DNA of 64,000 nt, taken from Spirosoma radiotolerans (GTDB lineage Bacteria; Bacteroidota; Bacteroidia; Cytophagales; Spirosomataceae). The notes beneath the pieces are model-generated. The model worked only from the letters and a program-made list of their open reading frames with translations. It searched no databases and was not told where the DNA came from. Below are positions 23,869-33,400 of this stretch, one piece after another. The stretch's first letter is position 1; every line of letters starts with the position of its first letter. The stretch covers positions 806,001 to 870,000 of the forward strand of contig NZ_CP010429.1 in the NCBI RefSeq assembly GCF_000974425.1, in the 5' to 3' direction. The position numbers were made by a program, and so were the translations under genes.

Positions 23869-26391
23869 TCAGCTCTCCGCACGCAGTACATCCAGGGGTG
23901 GTCTGACCAGTACCTCCCGGCTATTGAAAACCCCAATAAGTACAGTCAAGGCTGTTACGGAGAGGGAGATAACGACCAAGGGCAAAACACCAGGCCGATA
24001 GGGGACCTCAAACACATAACGGGCTAACGCCCAGGTACCAACCACCGAGAGGAGAATACCCGAGAGAGCTGCCAATAAGCCCAATAATCCATACTCGAGC
24101 GCAGTGATGCGCAGAATCTGGGTGCGGCTGGCCCCCAGTGTTCGCAGGAGTACACTTTCGCGGAGCCTCTGGTACTTACTAATCACCACCGAACTGGCCA
24201 GCACCAGCAAACCCGTCAGTATGCTGAACAGGGCCATAAACTGGATAACAAACGAGATCTGACCCAGAATGTCGTCCACCGTTTTCAGGATCAACCCCAG
24301 GTCAATTGCCGATACGTTGGGGAATTGGCTGACGAGTGCCCGCTGAAGGAGCGCCGATGCCTGGTTATCGGGCACGCGGGTCATGAGCACGTGAAACTGG
24401 GGCGCCTGCTCCAAAACACCCGACGGAAATACGACTAGAAAGTTGGTTTGGACGCGGTTCCATTCGACCTCGCGGGTGCCGCCAACAATGGTTTGTATGG
24501 GTGCTCCCTGCACATTGAAATCAAGGGTGTCGCCCAGTTTGAGGTGCATTCGATCCAGAAAATCTTTCTCGATAGACACATAAATAGCGCCATCGGCCTG
24601 ATAAGGAGCCTTCCCGGCGGTGAGCTTTTCTGACGAGATCAGCGTATCCCGATACGTAACCCGGTATTCGCGGGTAAATGCCCATTTGGGCGTTTTAGCG
24701 GCCGTGTCTTTCCGAACAGCACTGGTCGTTCCATTGATATCAGACAGGCGCATCGTTACCACGGGCACCTCCTGTAAAACGGGCAGGCGCTGCGTTTTCA
24801 CCAGGGATCGAATACCCGCAATCTGCTCATTCTGAATATCGAACAACACCATGTTAGGCTGATTCCCACTGGCCGACAACTCCACCCGACCGAGCAAAAG
24901 GCCCTGGGTCAGGTAAAGCGTAGCAATCAAAAAAGCCCCCAGGCCAATGGACGTAACCAGGATAAGCGTCTGGTTATTGGGTCGGTATAAATTCGCCAGG
25001 CTCTGCCTCCATATGTAACTCCAGGAAGTCGGGAAGAACCGGCGAACGAGCCAGATCAGGCTCAGTCCCAGCGCTGTCAGGATGCCGAACGCCAGCGCCA
25101 GCCCACCCGTAAAGCCGAGGGCAAGCATGAAGTTATGGGTTTGCAAATAGGCGAAGCCAATGATAAAGCCAATCACCAGTAAATACACCAGCCATCGGAA
25201 CGGGTCTCTATTGCTCAGGTCGGCTTCGTACGAACTACGCAGGGTGCGCAACGGAGAGACATTGCGAATTGCCAGCAACGGTAGCAAGGCAAACAAGATC
25301 GAGATGAGCACGCCCGTACCAATGCCACCGAGGATAGCCGGGCCCGACAGTGTCGTTTCGACCGTAATAGGCAGAAAATTGCCGAATACGCGGGGGAGAA
25401 TCAGCTGAACTACTGACCCACCCAAGGCACCAATCACGGCACCGAGTAAGCCCATTAAGGCCGTTTGGATAAGGTAAATCAAAAAAGCCTGCCGCCCGCT
25501 GGCACCGAGCGTTCGCAGAATAGCCACAGACGTTACTTTTTCTTTTACGTAGAGTTGAACCGCACTGGCAACGCCCACGCAGCCCAACAGCAGGGCAACA
25601 AAGGCCACTAAACTCAGGTACTTGGTCAGGTCGGCGAAGGAGCGGCCGGTCTGTTTTTTACGTCCGTCCACCGTGTCGTAGCTAATGCCGTCCTTATCCA
25701 GGCGTGTGGAAATCGTTTTAACGTATTTCTCGACATCCGTGCCCGGCGCAAACTGGTAGTAATATTTATACGCCACCCGACTGCCGCGTTGGAGCAAGCC
25801 GGTTTGAGACAGAAACTGATTTGGAATAAAGACCGTTGGCGCAACGGTAGCCGCAATAGCCGCCTGACCCGGTGTTTTGGTGACCCGACCGGCAATCAGA
25901 AATGACAGGTTTCCAACCCGCACGGAATCGCCGGGGACCGCGCCTAACTGCACCAGTAGCGCGTCATCGACTAAGGCCACCCGAGTGGTTGCTTGCCGAA
26001 ACGTTTGAATGGCCGATACCGGCTGAACCTCCCAGGTGCCATAAAACGGAAAGTTACCTTCCAATCCTTTGACTTGTGCCAGCCGAACGCCCCCGGTTTT
26101 AGGAATAGAGACAAGCGAGGCAAAGGAAACTTCGTAAGCCCGATCACGACCGATGGTCTTTACCAATTGAGCCGTTTTGGGCGATGGTGGCCGGTTCCAA
26201 GACAGCGTAAGGTCAGCACCCAGGAGCTCTTTGGCCTGTTCATCAATGCTGCGGGCCAGGTTGTCGCCAAACGAGTTTATGGCCACCAGCGCGGCAATAC
26301 CCAGCACAATGGCCGACATAAAGAGAAGCAACCGTTGTCGGCTCCGGCGACTGTCGCGCCAGGCCATACGAAAGAGCCAGGAGGTGTGCAT
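23869..26391 (-). CDS. FtsX/MacB-type ABC transporter permease (YbbP-like)
   Basis: 840 residues. One N-terminal helix (RQRLLLFMSAIVLGIAALVAINSFGDN) is followed by a periplasmic domain to about 255, a first FtsX block of helices (about 260-470), a second periplasmic domain, and a second FtsX block from about 690 to 830. The pattern VAILRTLGASGRQAFLIYLIQ appears in the first block and VLLRTLGASRTQILRITALE in the second. This duplicated layout matches YbbP-type permeases rather than plain MacB. It is translated after the ATPase gene at 26445-27140. Confidence 0.9.
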   Translation of the reverse strand: MHTSWLFRMAWRDSRRSRQRLLLFMSAIVLGIAALVAINSFGDNLARSIDEQAKELLGADLTLSWNRPPSPKTAQLVKTIGRDRAYEVSFASLVSIPKTGGVRLAQVKGLEGNFPFYGTWEVQPVSAIQTFRQATTRVALVDDALLVQLGAVPGDSVRVGNLSFLIAGRVTKTPGQAAIAATVAPTVFIPNQFLSQTGLLQRGSRVAYKYYYQFAPGTDVEKYVKTISTRLDKDGISYDTVDGRKKQTGRSFADLTKYLSLVAFVALLLGCVGVASAVQLYVKEKVTSVAILRTLGASGRQAFLIYLIQTALMGLLGAVIGALGGSVVQLILPRVFGNFLPITVETTLSGPAILGGIGTGVLISILFALLPLLAIRNVSPLRTLRSSYEADLSNRDPFRWLVYLLVIGFIIGFAYLQTHNFMLALGFTGGLALAFGILTALGLSLIWLVRRFFPTSWSYIWRQSLANLYRPNNQTLILVTSIGLGAFLIATLYLTQGLLLGRVELSASGNQPNMVLFDIQNEQIAGIRSLVKTQRLPVLQEVPVVTMRLSDINGTTSAVRKDTAAKTPKWAFTREYRVTYRDTLISSEKLTAGKAPYQADGAIYVSIEKDFLDRMHLKLGDTLDFNVQGAPIQTIVGGTREVEWNRVQTNFLVVFPSGVLEQAPQFHVLMTRVPDNQASALLQRALVSQFPNVSAIDLGLILKTVDDILGQISFVIQFMALFSILTGLLVLASSVVISKYQRLRESVLLRTLGASRTQILRITALEYGLLGLLAALSGILLSVVGTWALARYVFEVPYRPGVLPLVVISLSVTALTVLIGVFNSREVLVRPPLDVLRAES

Positions 26392-26397
26392 AAGTGT

Positions 26398-26478
26398 TGA
26401 ATTAGTGAATAATTGAGTAGTTAGCGCATAACCTATTCAATCATTCATCCCTCAATTATTCTATCATTCACTAATTCA
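26398..26478. repeat. A/T-rich inverted repeat between ATPase and permease genes
   Basis: The left arm TTGAATTAGTGAATAATTGAG (26398-26418, in two halves TTGAATTAGTGA and ATAATTGAG) pairs with the right arm in 26450-26478 (CTCAATTATT, a short bulge, then CACTAATTCA). It lies between two genes that should be co-transcribed. Confidence 0.7.
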
Positions 26479-27140
26479 TTCACAACCGCTCCGCCTTTGA
26501 TCCGAATAACGCGTTGGGTTCGGGAGGCCAGTTCCATATCGTGCGTGACCAGAACAAGTGTGGTGCCGGCTTCGCGATTAAGCTCAAAGAGTAGATCGAC
26601 TACCGTGGCACTGGTATCAGCGTCGAGATTACCGGTTGGTTCATCGGCAAAGAGGAGCTTTGGCCGGTTGGCAAACGCCCGTGCCAGCGAAACCCGCTGT
26701 TGTTCACCGCCGGAGAGCTGGGTAGGGTAGTGGTGCCCGCGCTGACCCAGGCCAACACGTTCCAGCAACGCCTGAGCTGCTTTACCGGCTCCTCTTTCGC
26801 CCCGCAGTTCGAGTGGTACCATCACATTTTCGAGGGCGGTGAGCGTAGGCAAAAGCTGGAAGTTCTGAAAAATAAAGCCAACGTATTGATTCCGGATGGC
26901 TGCGCGCTGATCTTCATTGAGTGTATCCAGGCGAACATCGTTCAGATAAACACTACCTGACGAAGCCCGGTCGAGTCCGGCACACAAACCCAGCAAGGTT
27001 GTTTTGCCACTACCCGATGGCCCTACGATGGAGAAGGTGTCTCCCGGTTCGAGCGTGAAGTTGACACTATGCAGAACCGTTAGCTCGCGGCCCCCACTGG
27101 AATAGGTTTTGGTTAGATTTTCGACGCGAAGAATGCTCAT
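26445..27140 (-). CDS. ABC transporter ATP-binding protein (YbbA/LolD-like)
   Basis: 231 residues from the ATG at 27140 (an upstream start at 27164 is less likely). Walker A GPSGSGKTTLLG at about residue 37, Q-loop FIFQNFQLLPTLTALENV, signature LSGGEQQRVSLARAF, Walker B LLFADEPTGNLD, and switch His in VLVTHDMEL. It energises the adjacent permease. It is divergent from a TesA-like esterase gene, exactly the tesA-ybbA-ybbP order known from Escherichia coli, supporting a shared role in envelope lipid handling. Confidence 0.92.
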   Translation of the reverse strand: MSILRVENLTKTYSSGGRELTVLHSVNFTLEPGDTFSIVGPSGSGKTTLLGLCAGLDRASSGSVYLNDVRLDTLNEDQRAAIRNQYVGFIFQNFQLLPTLTALENVMVPLELRGERGAGKAAQALLERVGLGQRGHHYPTQLSGGEQQRVSLARAFANRPKLLFADEPTGNLDADTSATVVDLLFELNREAGTTLVLVTHDMELASRTQRVIRIKGGAVVNELVNDRIIEG

Positions 27141-27164
27141 GGAAACAGGTTTTAACCGCAACAA

Positions 27165-27233
27165 CGCAAAAGTAAAGGCGGGGTTCGCAATGGATTCTTA
27201 GCGTACTTTGCGAACCTCACCTTTATTTTTGCG
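27165..27233. repeat. imperfect 26-bp inverted repeat between divergent genes
   Basis: Positions 27165-27190 and 27208-27233 are reverse complements at 23 of 26 bases around a 17-nt spacer. It occupies most of the divergent promoter region, and the right arm contains the -7 box of the esterase gene. Confidence 0.8.
27224..27231 (+). promoter_or_regulatory. -7 box for the TesA-like esterase gene
   Basis: TATTTTTG matches TAnnTTTG and lies 30 bp before the ATG, inside the right arm of the inverted repeat. No well-spaced -33 TTG is seen. Confidence 0.4.
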
Positions 27234-27261
27234 TTTACCTGATTTAACCCTTGCAAAACCG

Positions 27262-27966
27262 ATGAAGTTCTTTCCAATGAGTAAAACACCCTTTTCTGTG
27301 ATAAGCGGGTTGTTGCTGGTCTTAACGGTCTGGGGATGTGGATCATCCGATACCAAAACGTCCCAAACAAGCAACGCTGCCAAACCCGCGGATACCAAAC
27401 CAGCCAGTACGGCCAAAAACCAAACTATTTTGTTCTACGGCAATAGCCTGACGGCTGGTTATGGTGTTGAACCAACGCAGGCATTCCCTGCGCTGATTGG
27501 GCAAAAGATTGACTCCGCCGGACTAAATTATACCGTTGTCAACGCTGGCCTGAGTGGTGAAACGACCGCCGGTGGCAAAAGCCGGATTGGCTGGGTGCTG
27601 CGCCAACCCGTAGCGGTCTTTGTGCTGGAACTTGGCGGCAACGACGGGCTGCGGGGGCTTCCCTTAACGGCCACCCGTCAAAATCTGCAGGCCATTATGG
27701 ATACTGTTCGGCAGAAAAGTCCGCAGGCTAAAATCGTATTGGCCGGGATGCAGATTCCCCCCAATATGGGGACTTCTTATGCGAAGGAATTTAGAGGGAT
27801 GTTCAAAGAGTTAGCCGACAAGAATAAGGTTGTCTTGATACCCTTCCTGCTCGAAAACGTGGGCGGTATTCCTAAATTAAACCAACCCGATGGCATTCAT
27901 CCAACACCCGCCGGGCATAAAATTGTGGCAAACACGGTTTGGAAAGTGCTGAAGCCGGTGTTATAA
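27262..27966 (+). CDS. tesA: GDSL/SGNH arylesterase, lysophospholipase L1-like lipoprotein
   Basis: 234 residues from the ATG at 27262. A signal peptide with lipobox VWGC puts it in the envelope. The SGNH blocks are complete: block I FYGNSLTAGYG (catalytic Ser in GNSL, replacing the usual GDSL), Gly in NAGLSGETTAGG, Asn in ELGGNDGLRG, and Asp-His in QPDGIHPTPAGH. Such enzymes cleave acyl esters of lysophospholipids and aryl esters. Divergent from the ABC ATPase/permease pair, as in Escherichia coli. Confidence 0.93.
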   Translation: MKFFPMSKTPFSVISGLLLVLTVWGCGSSDTKTSQTSNAAKPADTKPASTAKNQTILFYGNSLTAGYGVEPTQAFPALIGQKIDSAGLNYTVVNAGLSGETTAGGKSRIGWVLRQPVAVFVLELGGNDGLRGLPLTATRQNLQAIMDTVRQKSPQAKIVLAGMQIPPNMGTSYAKEFRGMFKELADKNKVVLIPFLLENVGGIPKLNQPDGIHPTPAGHKIVANTVWKVLKPVL

Positions 27967-27985
27967 CGCAGACGTTCTACAAAAT

Positions 27986-30421
27986 TTAAAATGGATAGCC
28001 TACAGCAATATTGAATACCAGGTTTTGCTTTCGCCAATTGCTGTCACCGAAGTCAATCTGGTTAATGACCCACTCGCTACCGTTGGTTTTATACGGCTTT
28101 CGTAGGGGCGTTGCCAGGTCAAAACGAACCAGAAAGTAAGATAGGTCAATGCGAATACCAACGCCGGTGCCAATCGCTATTTGCCTATAAAATTCCGGAC
28201 TAAACTTTGCTTGAGCGGCTGCGCCGAAAATGTCATTATCCGAATAAGTCCAGATATTGCCTGCATCCACGAAAACGGCTCCTTCAATATACTGAGTAAA
28301 TTTTGCCCGAATCTCCGTGTTTGCTTCAAGTTTGATGTCGCCCCCGCCATCCTGAAATAACAGGCCATTACGAATCGTATCGCGTGCAAATAGACCCGGT
28401 CCAATAGCCCGTGGCCGGAAAGCGCGAATGCTGTTACTACCCCCTACAAAATACTGTTTTGTTAACGGCAATTGCAGCCCTCTGGAGTTACCGTATGTAA
28501 CGCCCAAACCAGCAAACAGTCGGTTCGCCCAGGTTATTTTGGGTGTCAGCTTGGTATATAAACGAGCATCGGCATCAATCCGTAAAAACTGCGCAAACGG
28601 AACGTTGAAGATAACCTTGTCCCCATCATCGTTTCGCTCCTTTGACAAAAAGTTGGCCAGGTTACCTGCAATTTCTAAATTGGTAGCCAGGCGGAACGTG
28701 GTTGGCGATGCTGAACGAAGGGATGAATTATAATTGAATGAATACAGGCTACTAAAAATCAGTTGTTGCGAGCGGCTTACCGTAAGGTACTGCTGCATGA
28801 TGTACGGGTTGGTTATGATATTATTTACCGCAGAGTCGAGGAAGGCAGTGCTGATATTCGACGGCCTTACATAGGTGACGTTGAACGGTTGGAAAACATG
28901 TTCAACTTGCTGGTTCTGTCGCCAGGCATACCCAAAGGTTGTTTGGAATGAATTGAGGTCGTACAAACCGCCCCGAATAATTTTCTGGTACCCCAGGGTT
29001 ACATTTGTCTTGGGCAGTGCCTGTCGGCGCTCGTCGTAATTGAAACGGATCGGGCTGACAAGCCGGGGAAAACTAAGCAATGCATCCGCCCCAAATCGAT
29101 AGTTGGTAACGCTTTGCTCCCCACCACCTATTTGAAATTCAATCCCGGCATTCGTGTTAATGGTTAATAATTCGGCCCGCTTCATGGCATTGCGATTTCG
29201 CCAGCTCAGGGTTACCTGCGACCCGTTAAAATTATTTGAACGAGATGTACCGTCCACTTCGAGCCGTACCGATTTTGTGGGGTAAGGGGTCAGATAGTAG
29301 TGTACGTCGAGCACGGCTGAGTCCCCCTGTTGATCGGGTTCAAATCGGTTGCGAACAAATTTGAAGGCGCCCAAATTGATAAATCTGGACAGCGTTAAAT
29401 CCTGTGCCCGGCTACTGTAACGAGCCCCTGGTTTTACCGTAACGATATCCCGGAATAGTTTGGGGTCAAAGCGGTGTGTCGAGTCAACAATAGTAAATTG
29501 TTCATCGCTGCGGTAAGCCCGGCGCCGATTTGTGTCATTCTGCGCCGTTGAGAGACTATAGTTCGGATAAAGAAATACATTCCGAATACCATAGGGAACC
29601 CCGGCCGCTTCGGGCATATCTGGTTTAATCGCGAAAAATAAACGGGTTCTATGCTTTATCGTGTCATTATCGGCCAGAATGGCCAGGTAATCGGGCAGGA
29701 AATAATAAAATCCGCGTTGTTTAATTGCCTGACTAACCCGCTCTCGCTCCAACTTCAAATTATCGAACCGATAAGGGTCTCCCTTTTTTAAGATTGTACG
29801 CCGGGCTGCCAATCGCATGGCCGTCTTCATTGACTCGCGAATATTCGTCGTGTCGATAAAGATTACGGTATCAAGGTAGAAGCGAGGCTTTACGTCAACG
29901 GTATACACACCCCGGGCCTTATAGCCAGCCTCTTTCAGTAAACCGGTAACGTTTGAGCCAAAATACCCTTCATTTTGCAATGTCGCTTTCCAGACAGGAA
30001 TGTTGGACGAAATGGCTTTGGCGCTGGCGAATACAGGCTCTTCCCCAAATTTTCGCCGGAACCAGGCCCGTAAACCATTCCGTTTTGGCTCACCAAAAAG
30101 ATAGTACAAGCCGACTTTGTAAGGATAGCCAAAGAGTTGCTTGTTTGGCCTTGGCCTTGCCAAAGCACCTAATTGTTCTTTTATCGTTCCTTGCTCAGCT
30201 TTATTGACGGTCGAATCCGCATTCAGAATAATGTCGGTACCGGCATAGAGTCGTTCATTGGCGGGCAGGTGTTTGGCAATATTACAGCCGTTGAGCGTAA
30301 GAATGGACAGGAAAGAAGCCATGTAAATCGTCAGGCGGTTACTGACCTGCACCTTCCTGGATAGAAGCCGGGACCAATACCGGCCAATAGCCGTAACGAG
30401 GAAATTTAAGTAAACAAGCAT
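27986..30421 (-). CDS. tamL: TamL-type outer-membrane assembly protein (BamA/TamA superfamily lipoprotein)
   Basis: 811 residues from the ATG at 30421, or 778 from the better candidate at 30322 (MASFLSILTLNGC), which gives a lipobox with Cys at residue 13. A soluble POTRA-like region follows (to about 430), then a C-terminal 16-strand-type barrel with VGGSNSIRAFRPRAIGPGLF, the conserved barrel motif, and a final aromatic residue (VGYPF). TamL is the Bacteroidota form of TamA; with TamB it moves lipids or proteins to the outer membrane. The gene lies 2 bp after tamB. Confidence 0.9.
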   Translation of the reverse strand: MLVYLNFLVTAIGRYWSRLLSRKVQVSNRLTIYMASFLSILTLNGCNIAKHLPANERLYAGTDIILNADSTVNKAEQGTIKEQLGALARPRPNKQLFGYPYKVGLYYLFGEPKRNGLRAWFRRKFGEEPVFASAKAISSNIPVWKATLQNEGYFGSNVTGLLKEAGYKARGVYTVDVKPRFYLDTVIFIDTTNIRESMKTAMRLAARRTILKKGDPYRFDNLKLERERVSQAIKQRGFYYFLPDYLAILADNDTIKHRTRLFFAIKPDMPEAAGVPYGIRNVFLYPNYSLSTAQNDTNRRRAYRSDEQFTIVDSTHRFDPKLFRDIVTVKPGARYSSRAQDLTLSRFINLGAFKFVRNRFEPDQQGDSAVLDVHYYLTPYPTKSVRLEVDGTSRSNNFNGSQVTLSWRNRNAMKRAELLTINTNAGIEFQIGGGEQSVTNYRFGADALLSFPRLVSPIRFNYDERRQALPKTNVTLGYQKIIRGGLYDLNSFQTTFGYAWRQNQQVEHVFQPFNVTYVRPSNISTAFLDSAVNNIITNPYIMQQYLTVSRSQQLIFSSLYSFNYNSSLRSASPTTFRLATNLEIAGNLANFLSKERNDDGDKVIFNVPFAQFLRIDADARLYTKLTPKITWANRLFAGLGVTYGNSRGLQLPLTKQYFVGGSNSIRAFRPRAIGPGLFARDTIRNGLLFQDGGGDIKLEANTEIRAKFTQYIEGAVFVDAGNIWTYSDNDIFGAAAQAKFSPEFYRQIAIGTGVGIRIDLSYFLVRFDLATPLRKPYKTNGSEWVINQIDFGDSNWRKQNLVFNIAVGYPF

Positions 30422-30423
30422 AA

Positions 30424-33400
30424 TTAGTTCAGCGAAGGGCCTGTCGACCGACGAAAAATGTCAGACAGCGTATTAAAGTCTACCGTGATCACAAAACCAA
30501 CGCCCGTTTCAATAATATAACCATCCAGCACTGCCTGATAATCATTACGCCGATAGCCCCGGAGTACATAGCGCCCATCGCGGCTAAGGTTGTAGTTCAG
30601 TGATACATTGTCAAAAACCTCATTTGGGTTTCGCGTCGCACTTTGTGCTGCATTTTCAAGCACAAAGTTTCGACCAACAGAAACTGTAAGCCGTCCCGAC
30701 AGAAAGCTCTTCGACAAGCCCACATTCAGATCTGTTCGGGCTCCATTTGTGGTACCTCCTGTGTTGGCACTACCTGTTTGCGAAAGCAGATTAAAGTCGA
30801 CATCGAAGCCTTTTAGAATACCCGACGCCAATTTGCCCAACTGTTCCGAAATTAATTTACTGACGCTATTTCGAGCCACACCTTCAGCCTGTGTATCCAA
30901 ACCACCGTTGTTCGACGACGAAAAAAAGTCTGAAGTATTCTCGGGAAGGAAACGGTTTAAAATCAACAACGCAAATACCTGTTTGTTGATCTGTGACTGA
31001 TCTTGCCGGAGCGTTTTCAGTTTGTTCTCGATCGTTGTTGCAAACGCACTGGATGCTGCGGCTCCGCTTTCCTCTGCCTCGGGTAACCGGATGTCGAAAT
31101 CCAGTTTTGGAGCAGCCAGGTTGTTGCTGATCGTCAGGGCCACATCAAATGGTAACTTACGATTGAGCGCTGCTGCATCGACAGACGTTGACTCATTGCC
31201 GATCAGGTCGGCGGGGGAGGTAGATACCTGATAAATAGCCGTCATGTTTATATCGGCTTTGAGCGGATCGCCGGTAAACTGAATGTAGCCGCCCTTTTGA
31301 ATTTTAAACTGTCGTTTCAATACCTGATAGGTCAGCGAGTATTCGCCTTCGGTTACATCGTAGCGACCTAAGACAGTTATCTCACCAGAGGCATTGACGC
31401 CTACATTGAGCCGTGCATTACCCCGCGCCCGTAAATAATCGCCGTTGAGTTCGTCGACAACAATCGTTAATTCCGATTTCTCATCGGCTTCTAGGTCGAC
31501 CGAAATGGTGGCATTACTAAGTTGATCAAAGGCTAGTCGCGGAGCCAGGCTATCCCGCTTGGGGCGGTATAGGTATTTAGTTAAAGCCAGTGAATCGTTG
31601 TGCTTAATAAACGTGACGATCTTGCTGGACTCATTTACGTCCAGTTGCTGGTCTGGCAGCACCATCGCTACTTTGCTGCCGTCTTCGAGCCGGACCGTAC
31701 CATTGATCGAGGCATTGGATCCGGCGCCTTTGATGCGCAGATCGGTACTGACCGACGCCTGTCCATAGGCATAATCATTGTCTTTTCGGCCCGCGTTAAG
31801 CACCTGGAAATGGTCGGCCCGAACGCGCAGGTTATAGGCCGCATCCGGTAGGTTTTTCAGAACAACGGTACCATCGGTTGTGAGGGTTCGCCCCTGTTCA
31901 TCGCGGAGGTTAAACCCATCCAGCGTAATCGTTTGACCCGAAAAGGCTAGCTTTTCCTGGTCAATTCGGTAGGTTGCATTGAGTTGCTTGATGTTAAACG
32001 CGACAGAATCGAACGCAACGCTTCCGTCCATCTTTGGGTTATCTATGGCCCCTTCCACCGTGAAACCACCGGTAAGATTCCCTTTTGCCTGCCGCAACTC
32101 GCCAAAGCTAAAGGCTTCGATGGTACGCGCATCCAGGCGATTCAGTTTAATGGCCAGGTCAAGAGCTTGCTTTGCATCGTCGGGATTGTAGAACCCCGTA
32201 ACGGTTGCGTCATTGTAGGGTCCGGCGAGCGCCGTATTCACACTAATGCGCCCGTCGGATGTGTTACTGAAACGGGCGGTGAGGTTGCCAATGGGTTTAG
32301 CCATTACCTTCAGGCTATCTACATAAACGGACCCGATAAAGGCCAGTTTACTGTCGGTACTCATGTAATCCCGAACCACCACTGTGCCGTTAAGCTGTCC
32401 GCTGGCCAGGGTTGTATCCTGATTGGCCAGGCGGGCCAGATTTCCCAGCTCAATGGCGCGGGCTGTCACCCGAATGGGGGCGTTGCCGTATTGCTCCGTA
32501 CTGCTTATCTCCAGCGACTGTTCTCCGGTTTCGATATGAAGTCGGTTGAGCAGTACGCCATCTTTACCGTACTGCGCGAAACCAGCCGTATCTGTTTGCC
32601 AGCGCTGGTAGTTTGTCAGTAACCCATTAGGAGCAAAGTTGAACCGGTAGCTGGAGTCGACAATACTCAGCGTACCCGAAACACCGTGTAAATCCTGGTC
32701 GATTGAGTCTTTGTTAACGACCGCAAATCGGAATCGGTTGTTGGCCGCTATACCGTTCAGGTTTGTCTGGCGGATGGTGATGCCATCGTACAGAACGCCA
32801 TCGATTCGTCCATCAACTTTTAGCTGGTTGTTAGCTCCCCGTAGGGTCATGGTACTGCCCTGTAAGGTGGTGGTGTCATAAACGACAACGCCCGTACGGA
32901 GTGTAGCCGACAGCGTGGTATCGCGGGTATTGTCCAGATAGGCATTGAACCGGACGGTGTCCATTCGGGTCAAGCCTGGTACAAATGCCTGGAAGAGCGG
33001 ATTCTGGTAGGCCTTCACCGCCAGCGTAAAGGCGTGCGGGGGCGGAATGCGTTTGTATGTTAATGAGGGTATGGCAATATATTGGCTGATTTCACCTGCA
33101 ATAATGTCGTATAGTTGGGTGTATTCAAACTGACCGTTTAGCGTCATCCGGGCACCCGGCAGTTGGGCAACCACGTTTTTAGTGTTCCCATCAGCGGCTA
33201 ACCGCGCATAGAGTGAGTCGATGGGGTAGCTTTTGCCATTGAGGCTTAATACAGCATCGCTGGCCGACACAGTACCAACGGGCTTGGCAGGGTCCGTTGA
33301 GGCCATATCGAGTATAATCCGTCCTTTGAGCGATAGCGGGTCGCTGTAGAGTTTCAGCTGTTGCAGGTTTAATTCATTGATGACGGCCTGACCTGTAACG

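Noticed and set aside
31984-32622. Plus-strand open frame of 212 codons within tamB
   Set aside because: Opposite-strand shadow in a long gene; no start signal or motif.
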